From Chloroflexota bacterium (GTDB lineage: Bacteria; Chloroflexota; UBA6077; FW602-bin22; JACPQP01): a stretch of 8,017 nucleotides of DNA. The DNA is taken from the NCBI GenBank assembly GCA_016190465.1, contig JACPQP010000543.1, positions 1-8,017 of the forward strand, in the 5' to 3' direction. The number at the start of each line of letters is the position of its first letter. Position 1 is the first letter of the stretch. The position numbers and the translations under genes were made by a program. The notes under the pieces are model-generated. The model had not been told where the DNA came from, ran no database searches, and worked only from the letters and a program-made list of their open reading frames with translations. Of this stretch, positions 1 through 6,374 are shown piece after piece.

Positions 1-92
1 CCCCTTCCCCCCTGGTGGGGGAAGGGGTTGGGGGTAGAGGGGGCCCGCGTCCCCGGGTGGAGGAAGGGGGCGGGGACACAGGGGGTCGCGGG
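1..92. repeat. G/C-tract repeat with hairpin and two G-quadruplex motifs
   Basis: The plus strand begins with an 11-bp inverted repeat (1-11 CCCCTTCCCCC, 17-27 its complement, 5-base loop). G-tracts at 17-21, 24-27, 30-34 and 39-43 form a canonical G-quadruplex motif, and tracts at 66-70, 72-75, 81-85 and 90-92 form a second. It overlaps the 3' part of ccmA, where the G-rich strand is the template strand. The low complexity and the loss of ccmA-like protein sequence suggest a dispersed repeat that inserted near the gene's end; its left boundary is outside the window. Confidence 0.6.
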
Positions 93-749
93 CCCGTCGT
101 CCACGACGCGCCCCCGATCCAGCGCCAGCGCCCGGTCGCAGAGCTGGGCAGCCCGGGCCGGGGCGTGGGTCGCCATCACCACGGTGCGGCGGCGGCCGTC
201 GCTGGTCACGAACGTGTCGGCCAGCGTCGCCTGGGCGGCGGCGTCAAGCCCGGTGTCGGGCTCGTCGAGCAGGAGCAGCACCGGGTCGTGGAGGATGGCC
301 CGGGCGATGCTCAGGCGCTGCTGCATCCCCCGCGAGAGCGTGCGCACCCGGTCGTGCTGCCGCGTGGCGAGGCCGAGCCGGTCCAGCGCCTCGTCGACCC
401 GAGCGTCGAGCGCAGGGAGGCTGTAAAGCCGGCCGTAGAAGAGCAGGTTCTCCCGCGCCGTCAGCTCGTCATAAAGCAGCGTCTGGTGCGCGACCAGCCC
501 GATCAGGTGGCGCACGTCCGCGGCATCCCGCGGCACCTCCCGTCCGGCCAGCCAGAGCCGGCCCGCGGTGGGGCGCTCGAGCGTCGCCAGCAGCCGCAGG
601 AGCGTCGACTTGCCAGCCCCGTTTGGGCCGAGGAGGGCGACTCGCTCGCCAAAGGCGATGTCGAGGTCGACGGCGCGGAGCGCCGGCCGGAAGCTGTACA
701 TGCGCGTCAGCCCGCGGGCGCGGACGGCGAGCGAAGCCGGGGCGCTCAC
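1..749 (-). CDS. ccmA: Heme ABC exporter ATP-binding protein CcmA, 3' end beyond the window
   Basis: ABC transporter ATPase, by context the CcmA subunit that with CcmB and CcmC drives release of heme-loaded CcmE during cytochrome c maturation; cytoplasmic face of the membrane. The 249 visible codons show Walker A GPNGAGKST (residues 41-49), Q-loop Gln89, signature LSRGMQQR (138-145), Walker B LLLLDEP (158-164), D-loop TGLD and switch His195. The start is GTG at 749, overlapping the upstream gene's TGA as GTGA. No stop occurs before the left edge. From about residue 217 the protein becomes proline-rich (PCVPAPFLHPGTRAP) because the frame runs through a G/C-tract repeat, so the last 30 or so visible residues are probably not native CcmA sequence. 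The ATPase fold alone would fit other ABC-2 type exporters; the ccm neighbours decide the name. Confidence 0.86.
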   Translation of the reverse strand, partial: MSAPASLAVRARGLTRMYSFRPALRAVDLDIAFGERVALLGPNGAGKSTLLRLLATLERPTAGRLWLAGREVPRDAADVRHLIGLVAHQTLLYDELTARENLLFYGRLYSLPALDARVDEALDRLGLATRQHDRVRTLSRGMQQRLSIARAILHDPVLLLLDEPDTGLDAAAQATLADTFVTSDGRRRTVVMATHAPARAAQLCDRALALDRGRVVDDGPATPCVPAPFLHPGTRAPSTPNPFPHQGGR

Positions 750-1930
750 GAGACCTGCTCGGCCGGCGATTCGGCGCGCTGGGCGCGCATGATGCCCACC
801 AGTTGCCGCTTCAGCCGGGCCCGCTGCTCCTGGTACTGGGGCTCGCCCAGCTCCCCCCGGGCAAACCGCTCGTCGAGGGCGGCCAGCGAGCCGATGAGCT
901 GATCCTCGAGCGTGGCGAGCCGCGCCGGATCGCGCGGGGCAGTCTGGCCGACGCGCCAGGCGAGCAGCGCCAGCGCGGCGACCAGGACGCCGGCCGCGAC
1001 GACCCGGGCGCCCCGCGGATCGACGGCGAGCCCGCGCGACTCGGAGTCGAAGCCGGCGATGCGGACCAGGACACGCTTGCCCGGCGGCAGGTTCGCGCCC
1101 GAGTAGACCGCGTAGCGATGTCCCTGGAGATCCAGCCCGCCGGCTGGAGCCAGGTCCGGGCTGGCCACCTCGAGGCCGACGTCTGGCACCAGCAGATTGA
1201 ACTGCCGAGCGCCGTAGGGCAGCTCCCGGTCCAGCAGCAGCAGGCCAAAGGCGTAGCCGATGCGGTAGGAGTACGAGACCTCGGTCGTTCCGGGCGGCAG
1301 AGGCAACCGCGAGGCCCAGCCGCCGACGATGGGTACCATCTCGTCGGCCGGCAGGCCAAGGCGCGGGACGAAATCGGTCGAGCCGGTCGGCATCGGGATC
1401 CGCAGGGTCCGGCTGTACACGGGCGGGAGTCCAACGCCGGGGTCGGCGACGCGATCCCCGACGTAGGCCCGATCCGTCGGATTCTGGATGGTGAGCAGCT
1501 CGATCACCGCGGCCTGCGGCGCGCTGCCCTCCACGCCAGCGACGACCAGGGTCTGGCGCTCGACCTGGATGGTCAGGGGGTCACCTGAGGCGTCGTAGAC
1601 GACGACGGACACCTCCTGGTGGGGCGTCGCCGCGCTCAGCGAGATGACGGCAGACCGGTATCGGCCGCCGTCGCGCTCGACCTCGGCCTGGTAGCTCGCC
1701 AGCGGCAGCCGATCGAACTGGGCCACGCCGGTCTCATCGCTGAGCACCTGCCCCACGACGCGCCCCCGGCCATCAATCGTCGTCCGCAGGTGCACCAGCA
1801 GGCCGGCGACCGGGCCGCCGGGGCTTCGGTTCGCGACCTGGACGCGAATCGTGCCGGGCTGCGCGCCCTGCGCCGCGGCGACGGGCATCTCCGGTACCGT
1901 CCCCAGGAATCCAAGGGCAAGGACCATCAT
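746..1930 (-). CDS. Ccm-operon membrane-anchored protein of unknown function
   Basis: I do not recognise a named family. From the ATG at 1930 the product is 394 aa. Residues 2-20 are hydrophobic and end in an AAA region like a signal sequence, but lack an n-region positive charge. Residues 27-112 resemble a transthyretin or carboxypeptidase-regulatory beta-sandwich (GTIRVQV, TGVAQFDRLPLASY). A second beta-rich extracytoplasmic region covers about 120-295. A transmembrane helix at 308-327 is followed by a cytoplasmic helical hairpin (338-384) resembling the one in the neighbouring ccmI-like protein. The start is uncertain: the frame is open upstream through a dispersed repeat, with ATG at 2041 and TTG at 2053, and no good ribosome site precedes any choice. 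It overlaps ccmA by 4 bases (GTGA), so it is likely co-translated and may be an accessory of heme export or apocytochrome handling (inference). Confidence 0.85.
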   Translation of the reverse strand: MMVLALGFLGTVPEMPVAAAQGAQPGTIRVQVANRSPGGPVAGLLVHLRTTIDGRGRVVGQVLSDETGVAQFDRLPLASYQAEVERDGGRYRSAVISLSAATPHQEVSVVVYDASGDPLTIQVERQTLVVAGVEGSAPQAAVIELLTIQNPTDRAYVGDRVADPGVGLPPVYSRTLRIPMPTGSTDFVPRLGLPADEMVPIVGGWASRLPLPPGTTEVSYSYRIGYAFGLLLLDRELPYGARQFNLLVPDVGLEVASPDLAPAGGLDLQGHRYAVYSGANLPPGKRVLVRIAGFDSESRGLAVDPRGARVVAAGVLVAALALLAWRVGQTAPRDPARLATLEDQLIGSLAALDERFARGELGEPQYQEQRARLKRQLVGIMRAQRAESPAEQVS

Positions 1931-2052
1931 GGTAGGTATCAGAAAGTTTTTGACTGTTTTGGGGACACCCCAAACCCCGCCAGGACGGGCTCCGCCCTTC
2001 CTGGACCTTCCCGAGACGCATCCGCGTTCATCTGCGTTCATCTGCGGTTCCA
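1931..2052. repeat. Composite dispersed repeat with tandem 10-mers and two hairpins
   Basis: Positions 2021-2050 are three tandem 10-mers: TCCGCGTTCA, TCTGCGTTCA and the imperfect TCTGCGGTTC. Read on the minus strand this gives the peptide NADERG or ADERR, a pattern I associate with dispersed intergenic repeats in several bacterial phyla (from memory, not searched). Next to it are a 10-bp hairpin with one mismatch (1980-1990 with 1994-2004, loop TCC) and a 7-bp hairpin (1958-1964 with 1968-1974, loop ACA), then an AT-richer stretch (1935-1960) unlike its neighbours. The repeat supplies the stop of the ccmI-like frame at 2028 and makes the next start ambiguous. Exact edges are my estimate. Confidence 0.65.
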
Positions 2053-2417
2053 ATCGTCCTTGCTCCGGTGGACGCTCTCTCGTGCCGGCGATGGGCGATC
2101 CTGTCCTCGATCGTCTGGTCGAGGGCGCCGCCGACCTCGTCCAGAGCGAGCAGCACCAGCGCGGCGCGCCGCTCCAGGTGGCGGCGGAGGTCGTGATAGT
2201 CGGTGCCGGAGAGCTTCCCGAGGCGATGGTCGAAGTCGAGATCGCGCAGGTCGGCGTAAAGCTGGTCGCGCTGCGCCTCCAGCCCCGCCTGCCCCAGGTC
2301 GACCGGCGCCGCCTCGTTCTCCTCCAGCCGCGGCCGGCGGATCACCGGCGCCAGGACCAGGGCAAGCAGCACGCCCACGATGGCCAGGCCGATAACCGTG
2401 CCGAGTCCGATGGTCAT
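2028..2417 (-). CDS. Short CcmI-like membrane protein
   Basis: A 129-aa product with one N-terminal transmembrane helix (residues 4-25) and a charged helical hairpin (about 49-95) containing YADLRDLDFDHRLGKLS and YHDLRRHLERR. This arrangement resembles the N-terminal part of CcmI, which helps deliver apocytochrome c to the CcmF-CcmH heme lyase; the C-terminal TPR domain of full CcmI is absent. The ATG at 2417 overlaps the ccmH stop (ATGA), which supports this start and co-translation. The last residues (GTADERR) and the TGA at 2030-2028 lie in a dispersed repeat, so the native C-terminus may have been replaced. The CcmI assignment rests on position and topology; it could be a lineage-specific small scaffold protein. 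Confidence 0.72.
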   Translation of the reverse strand: MTIGLGTVIGLAIVGVLLALVLAPVIRRPRLEENEAAPVDLGQAGLEAQRDQLYADLRDLDFDHRLGKLSGTDYHDLRRHLERRAALVLLALDEVGGALDQTIEDRIAHRRHERASTGARTIGTADERR

Positions 2418-2953
2418 GTTCCGGGGCTCTTCTCGGCGATGTCAGACGGTCCGCCGGCTTCGCGGCGGACACGCTCCTCGTAGCGCCGCAACACCTCGGC
2501 CGTCCTTGCGTTCACCCCGGCCGGCTCGACGCCGCCCGGGGCCGGGTTGGCGCGCCAGCCGCGGAGCAGCGCGCCCAGGATCACCAGGCCGGCGAGAACG
2601 CCGGCGATGGGGACGAGCCAGAAAGCGAGCGTGCCACCCCGCTTGGGCGGCTCGGTCAGCACCGAGTCGCCGTAGCGCTCGACGAAGTAGGCGACGATCT
2701 GTTCGCGCGGTTCACCCGCTTCGAGCTTCTTCCGAATCAGCGCCCGCATCTGCGCGGCCAGCTCGGACGACGAGTCGGCGACGCTGACGCTCTGGCAGAC
2801 GGGGCACTGGAGGCTTCGGGCGATCTCGCGCGCTTCGCGCTCCAGGTCGTCGGCTCTCGCGCGATCGACCAGCACCAGGCCCAGCACGAGCAAAGCGGTG
2901 AGCAAGATGAGCGTCACCCACGCTCGGCCGGGCCACGGTCTACCGGATCTCAT
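2414..2953 (-). CDS. ccmH: Cytochrome c maturation protein CcmH (thiol-disulfide subunit)
   Basis: CcmH/CycL family protein, 179 aa, that reduces the CXXCH cysteines of apocytochrome c or forms a mixed disulfide with it before heme ligation, on the outer face of the membrane. An N-terminal signal-anchor (about 12-30) precedes the three-helix domain with the family motif LQCPVCQ (Cys50 and Cys53), then IRKKL, VERYGDSVL and a P-rich turn before a second transmembrane helix (110-131). The C-terminal tail (to 179) is cytoplasmic and charged. I chose ATG at 2953, preceded by GAGGT at 13 bases and AGGT at 7; an upstream GTG at 3004 would add 17 residues encoded inside a perfect hairpin and looks unlikely. 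It ends in an ATGA overlap with the ccmI-like gene. Confidence 0.95.
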   Translation of the reverse strand: MRSGRPWPGRAWVTLILLTALLVLGLVLVDRARADDLEREAREIARSLQCPVCQSVSVADSSSELAAQMRALIRKKLEAGEPREQIVAYFVERYGDSVLTEPPKRGGTLAFWLVPIAGVLAGLVILGALLRGWRANPAPGGVEPAGVNARTAEVLRRYEERVRREAGGPSDIAEKSPGT

Positions 2954-2974
2954 CGACCTGACCTCGCTTCCCGA

Positions 2975-3001
2975 GCCGCTGCTCGATTCCCGAGCAGCGG
3001 C
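2975..3001. repeat. Perfect 11-bp hairpin upstream of ccmH
   Basis: Arms 2975-2985 and 2991-3001 (core CCGCTGCTCG and its complement) are perfectly complementary around a 5-base loop. It lies 22 bases upstream of the ccmH start. No T-run follows on the minus strand, so it is not a classical terminator; it could stabilise the ccmH end of a processed transcript. Confidence 0.6.
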
Positions 3002-3051
3002 CACGTTCTACAATAGCGAGTGGCGGCATCGAGCAAGCGGGTTACCTACCC

Positions 3052-3141
3052 CCCCAGCCTGCCGTTCCTGATGGAGCCCGACACGGGAAGCGGAGCCACC
3101 CCCCTCCCCGCGTCGGGCTCCATCAGGACGGCGGGAAGGGG
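3052..3141. repeat. Long imperfect inverted repeat between ccmF and ccmH
   Basis: A perfect 16-bp core pairs 3067-3082 with 3112-3127 (CTGATGGAGCCCGAC and complement). Outward it continues with one bulged T (3066) into 3061-3065 with 3128-3132, then 3058-3060 with 3133-3135, and after two mismatches 3052-3055 with 3138-3141. Inward, 3084-3087 pair with 3107-3110 after one mismatch. The loop is G/C-rich and asymmetric. No T-run follows the hairpin on the minus strand, so it is more likely a dispersed palindromic repeat or an RNA-processing hairpin than an intrinsic terminator. It fills most of the ccmF-ccmH spacer (2954-3181), in which I see no gene. Confidence 0.7.
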
Positions 3142-3181
3142 AGAGAGGTTCGTCCCCTGCTCAGGTCCTGTGCGAATTGTT

Positions 3182-5170
3182 CTAGCCAACTGATCGGACA
3201 ACTCCCGCGACCCGGCGGGCGGCGGGAACGTGCTGCTCCCACGCGGCTGGTGCTACCGCAACCAGCGCGCCAGCGAGGAGCAGCGCGCCGCCGATCCAGA
3301 GCCACATCACCAGGGGGTTGACAAAAACGACGAACCCGGCCCGCCCGGTCTCGTCCCAGCCCGTCAGCACGACGTACAGGTCGTCGCGCGGGCCACTCAG
3401 CAGCCCCACCCTGGTGCTTGGCTGGTTCTCGTAGTTCCGGTGGTACGCCTTCTCGGCCGAGACCTCGCCGAGGTAGCGTCCCCCCTCGCGGACCGCCAAC
3501 GGCGCGACGACGATGCGCTGTCCGGGCACCACCTCCTCCGACAGGCCAAGGAAGGTCACCTGGTACGGCCCGATGCGCAGCTCCTCGCCCGGAGCCAGCG
3601 TCACGTCCCGTTCCGTCTGATAGAACCGCGAGCCGACGACCGCCAGCGCGATCAGGACGACGCCGAGATGGATCAGGTAGCCACCGTAGCGGCGAGGGTT
3701 GGCGCGGACCAAGCCCACGGTCGCGCCGAGCAGATCGCAGCCGGCGCGCCAGCGGGTGCGCACCCCCCGGGCGAACTCCATGACGATGGTCCCGACGACG
3801 AAGGCGCAGACGGCGACGCCGACGAGGGCGGGAGGCTTCTGGAGGCCGGCGACGACCCCGCCGACCGCCACGACGAGCGCCAGCGTCGCCGGACCGGCGA
3901 AGCTGGCGACGAGCCGCGCGCGCGAGGCCCGACGCCAGGGAGTCAGCGGGGCGATCCCCATCAGCGCGATCAGCACGACGAACAGCGGGCCGTTGACCTG
4001 ATTGTAGTACGGGGGGCCGACGGTCACCTTGACCCCCGACACGACCTCCGAGATCAGCGGGTAGATCGACCCCCAGAGCGTCGCGAACGCGATGCCCAGG
4101 AACACCACGTTGTTGAGCAGGAAGAAAGCTTCCCGCGACAGGAACGAGTCGATCTGGTTCTCGGCGCGAAGCCGCGGCAAGCGGTAGGTGAGCAGGCCAA
4201 GCGCCGAGAGCAGCGTGAACGCCAGGAAACCGAGGTAGTAGGGCCCCACCGCCGACTGCGAGAAGGCGTGGACCGACGAGATGACCCCACTGCGGACGAT
4301 GAACGTCCCGAAGATGGCCAGGTTGAAGGTGAGGATGATGAGGGCGAGATTCCAGATCTTGAGCATACCCCGCCGCTCCTGGATCATGACCGAGTGCAGG
4401 TACGCCGTGCCGGTCAGCCACGGCAGGAACGAGGCGTTCTCCACCGGGTCCCAGCCCCAGTAGCCACCCCAGCCGAGCACGTGGTAGGCCCACCAGGCGC
4501 CCACCAGGTTGCCCAGCCCCAGGATCATCCAGGCGATCAAGGCGTAGCGACGGGTGGCCCGCACCCACTCGCCGTCGAGCCGGCCGGTCAGCAGCGCAGC
4601 CATCGCGAAGGCAAAGGGGATCGACCAGCTCGCGTAGCCGGCGAGCAGCAGCGGTGGGTGCAGCAGCATCCCCCCATCGTTCAGCAGAGGATTCAGGCCG
4701 AGGCCATCGGCCGGGGTGAAGGGCAGTTGCTCGAACGGCGTCGTGACGAAGCCGAGGATGAACAGCAGAAAGGCCTGGATGCCGAGCAGCGTCGCGGTGA
4801 CGTAGGGCACCAGGTTGGGCAACCGGTGGCGTCCCCGCCAGATAACCACCGCCGTGAACAGCGCCAGCGTCCAGGCCCAGTAGAGCAGCGAACCGGCCTG
4901 GCCGCTGTAGAAGGCGGCGATCGTCAGCGGCAGGCTCATCGAGCGGCTCGAGCGCTCGGCGACGTAGCGGATCGAGAAGTCGCGCGTCGCGAACGCGTAG
5001 ACCAGCGCGGCGACGGCCAGGGTGACCAGCGCCGCCGTCGCCCAGACGGCGCGCTGGCTGGACAGGCGCAATCCGGCGATCCCCCGCCGATGCCCGACCA
5101 CCGCGGCGACCGCACCGTAGGCGGACAGGACTAGCGCCGCCAGCAACGCGATGATTCCCAGATCGGCCAT
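3182..5170 (-). CDS. ccmF: Cytochrome c heme lyase subunit CcmF
   Basis: CcmF, 662 aa, the integral membrane core of the heme lyase that transfers heme from CcmE to apocytochrome c. Many transmembrane helices run through the protein, with the WWD-type motif WGGYWGWDPVENASFLPWL at 234-252, the heme-binding hallmark of this family. All four histidines expected of CcmF are present: His171 (MLLHPPLLL) and His301 (SSVHAF) on the outer side, and His259 (AYLHSVM) and His501 (YLIHLG) in the membrane. A large extracytoplasmic segment (about 515-612) precedes the last helix (615-640), as in the family. ATG at 5170 was chosen because MADLGIIALL begins directly with the first helix; the frame is open further upstream but there overlaps ccmE. 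The ribosome site is weak, and 16 bases separate it from the ccmE stop, suggesting coupling. Confidence 0.97.
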   Translation of the reverse strand: MADLGIIALLAALVLSAYGAVAAVVGHRRGIAGLRLSSQRAVWATAALVTLAVAALVYAFATRDFSIRYVAERSSRSMSLPLTIAAFYSGQAGSLLYWAWTLALFTAVVIWRGRHRLPNLVPYVTATLLGIQAFLLFILGFVTTPFEQLPFTPADGLGLNPLLNDGGMLLHPPLLLAGYASWSIPFAFAMAALLTGRLDGEWVRATRRYALIAWMILGLGNLVGAWWAYHVLGWGGYWGWDPVENASFLPWLTGTAYLHSVMIQERRGMLKIWNLALIILTFNLAIFGTFIVRSGVISSVHAFSQSAVGPYYLGFLAFTLLSALGLLTYRLPRLRAENQIDSFLSREAFFLLNNVVFLGIAFATLWGSIYPLISEVVSGVKVTVGPPYYNQVNGPLFVVLIALMGIAPLTPWRRASRARLVASFAGPATLALVVAVGGVVAGLQKPPALVGVAVCAFVVGTIVMEFARGVRTRWRAGCDLLGATVGLVRANPRRYGGYLIHLGVVLIALAVVGSRFYQTERDVTLAPGEELRIGPYQVTFLGLSEEVVPGQRIVVAPLAVREGGRYLGEVSAEKAYHRNYENQPSTRVGLLSGPRDDLYVVLTGWDETGRAGFVVFVNPLVMWLWIGGALLLAGALVAVAPAAWEQHVPAARRVAGVVRSVG

Positions 5171-5186
5171 CAGTGCGCAGCACTCA

Positions 5187-5636
5187 TCATTCGCCCTCGA
5201 AGCGCGACGGACACTTGGCCAGGAGCGTTGTCGCCTGGAAAATGCCCGGCTCGGTATACTTCCCTTCGACGACGACCTCGGCCTGATCGTTGAAGATGTC
5301 CGGCACGACGCCCCGGTAGGCGACGGGCATGCTGCCGCCGTCGTCGGCAGCATCAGCTACCGTGAAACGCAGGGAGTTGGTGGCGGCGTCGCGGGTGATC
5401 GTGCCCGCGACGACCTTCCCGTGCACCCGGACATGCTGGCCGTAGGCGGCGGGACCGCGCGCCTGGAGCTCGGAGACGGTGATGTAGTAGACCGTCGTCG
5501 ACTGAAGGCTACCGAAGACGAGGTAGCCGATGGCGGCGACGACGACGAGCGCGCCGACGACGACGCGCGACGGGGCCCGACTCCTCGTCCGCGGGGAGGC
5601 GATCGCGGGTATGGCGGCGCGCGCGGAGGGGATCAT
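5187..5636 (-). CDS. ccmE: Heme chaperone CcmE, cysteine type
   Basis: CcmE, 149 aa, a membrane-anchored OB-fold protein that binds heme covalently outside the cell membrane and passes it to CcmF. A basic N-terminus precedes one transmembrane helix (about 24-43), then the beta-barrel with conserved YYITVSEL, VRVHGKVV, VAYRGVVPDIF and EVVVEGKY. The heme-attachment region reads LLAKCPSRFEGE: Cys142 replaces the histidine of the classical HxxxY motif, as in the known cysteine-type CcmE of archaea and some sulfate reducers, and Phe146 stands where Tyr is usual. The protein stops three residues later, so the long C-terminal tail of proteobacterial CcmE is missing. ATG at 5636 overlaps the ccmG stop (ATGA) and has AGGAG 8 bases upstream. 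Confidence 0.95.
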   Translation of the reverse strand: MIPSARAAIPAIASPRTRSRAPSRVVVGALVVVAAIGYLVFGSLQSTTVYYITVSELQARGPAAYGQHVRVHGKVVAGTITRDAATNSLRFTVADAADDGGSMPVAYRGVVPDIFNDQAEVVVEGKYTEPGIFQATTLLAKCPSRFEGE

Positions 5637-6172
5637 CGGGCAATCTCCTGGACGAAGGCACGCAAACTTGTCTCGCTCAGCGGACCGACGTACTTGCGGA
5701 TGATGCGCCCCTCGCGGTTGATGAAGAACGTCTCGGGGATGCCGACGACGCCGTAGTCGATGGCGACCTCGCCGCGGGGGTCCGGCGCGTTGGGATAGCT
5801 CGGGCGGAACTCGCGCAAGAACGCCCGCGCCGCGGGCTCGGTATCCTGAATGTCGATGCCGACGAAGACGACTCCCCGGTCGCGGCTCTCCTGCCAGACG
5901 CGCTCGAGAGCCGGCGCCTCTTCACGACAGGGGACACACCACGAGGCCCAGAAGTTGACGACGACCGGCCGGCCGGCCAGGCTGGCCAGCGAGAGCGGCT
6001 GACCGTCGAAGGTCGTGAGCGCGAAGCCGGGGGCGATCCGGTCCGTGCGAATCGAGGCGACAGGCGGGCGAGACTGGCGGACGAGCCCGGCGACCAGCAC
6101 GATGAGCAGCGCAGCCACGCCGAGCCAGGCGACGCCCGTCGCCGCCCGCCGTGGGGTGAGTGTCCCGATCAA
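5633..6172 (-). CDS. ccmG: Thioredoxin-like thiol reductase CcmG (TlpA/ResA/DsbE family)
   Basis: Membrane-anchored thioredoxin-fold protein, 179 aa, that supplies reducing equivalents to CcmH and apocytochrome c. A transmembrane anchor (13-31) precedes the TlpA-like domain: APGFALTTFDG, VVVNFWASWCVPC (active-site Cys79 and Cys82), the acidic GIDIQD, and the cis-proline loop GIPETFF (Pro146). It is the first gene of the ccm operon. The start is TTG at 6172: an in-frame TAA lies shortly upstream (6191-6193 on the minus strand) and there is no ATG or GTG before the anchor, while GAGGA sits 9 bases upstream of the TTG. A TTG start would keep initiation modest. Other TlpA-family reductases look similar; the operon position makes CcmG the best name. 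Confidence 0.93.
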   Translation of the reverse strand: MIGTLTPRRAATGVAWLGVAALLIVLVAGLVRQSRPPVASIRTDRIAPGFALTTFDGQPLSLASLAGRPVVVNFWASWCVPCREEAPALERVWQESRDRGVVFVGIDIQDTEPAARAFLREFRPSYPNAPDPRGEVAIDYGVVGIPETFFINREGRIIRKYVGPLSETSLRAFVQEIAR

Positions 6173-6181
6173 GATGAGCGA

Positions 6182-6186
6182 TCCTC
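6182..6186 (-). promoter_or_regulatory. Ribosome binding site deciding the TTG start of ccmG
   Basis: GAGGA on the minus strand, 9 bases before TTG at 6172. It is the only Shine-Dalgarno-like motif between the in-frame stop and the membrane anchor. Confidence 0.6.
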
Positions 6187-6209
6187 GAGGTTACAACACC
6201 GAAACGGCC

Positions 6210-6224
6210 TTTTGCACCCACATC
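6210..6224. repeat. 15-bp direct repeat, left copy
   Basis: TTTTGCACCCACATC, identical to 6328-6342. It brackets the 103-bp inverted-repeat element and probably is a target-site duplication. Confidence 0.75.
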
Positions 6225-6327
6225 TGTCCTGGTCCGGATGATGCGAGATCGCTGGCACGCCGACCCGGGCCTGCGCCGTCGGGGTTTTCTCCTCGTGCCG
6301 CTTTTCGGCTTCACGAGGGCCAGGACA
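6225..6327. mobile_element. Putative 103-bp MITE-like element in the ccm leader
   Basis: Ends are inverted repeats: TGTCCTGGTCC at 6225-6235 and GGGCCAGGACA at 6317-6327 (10 of 11 pair). It is flanked by perfect 15-bp direct copies. Inside are a 7-bp hairpin with extra inner pairs (6291-6297 with 6312-6318) and a 5-bp hairpin (6260-6264 with 6278-6282). It encodes nothing. Removing the element and one direct copy restores a plain promoter with a leader of roughly 40-50 bases to ccmG, which is the main argument for insertion. A 15-bp duplication is long for most insertion sequence families, so the family is unassigned. Confidence 0.62.
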
Positions 6328-6342
6328 TTTTGCACCCACATC
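6328..6342. repeat. 15-bp direct repeat, right copy
   Basis: Identical to 6210-6224. On the minus strand its first bases (GATGTGGG) overlap the -10 box of the ccm promoter and the expected transcription start. Confidence 0.75.
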
Positions 6343-6368
6343 TTACGGGGAGCCGCATGTTTTGTCAA
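6340..6368 (-). promoter_or_regulatory. Sigma70-type promoter of the ccm operon
   Basis: On the minus strand: -35 TTGACA (6368-6363, full consensus), a 17-base spacer, and -10 TAAGAT (6345-6340, 5 of 6). Transcription would start near 6333 and run into ccmG, with a leader of about 160 bases containing the putative element. It is the best promoter-like sequence I see upstream of the operon. Confidence 0.65.
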
Positions 6369-6374
6369 TGCGCG

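Noticed and set aside
15..902. A 295-codon plus-strand frame across the left edge
   Set aside because: It is antisense to ccmA and the next gene and starts in the G-tract repeat; the minus strand there carries all ABC ATPase motifs.
3005..3040. Separate promoter for ccmH (TTGCTC, 15 bases, TATTGT on the minus strand)
   Set aside because: Only 3 of 6 and 4 of 6 consensus matches with a short spacer; too weak to list as a feature.
3052..3141. Intrinsic terminator after ccmF
   Set aside because: The hairpin is strong but is followed on the minus strand by G/C-rich sequence without a T-run, and ccmH continues the operon.
3230..5134. A 634-codon open frame on the plus strand
   Set aside because: It is exactly antisense to ccmF, is rich in R, Q, D and H with no recognisable domain, and arises from the codon bias of the GC-rich gene.
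6225..6327. Known riboswitch in the ccm leader
   Set aside because: The stems do not match any riboswitch core I know, and direct duplications at both sides favour an insertion.
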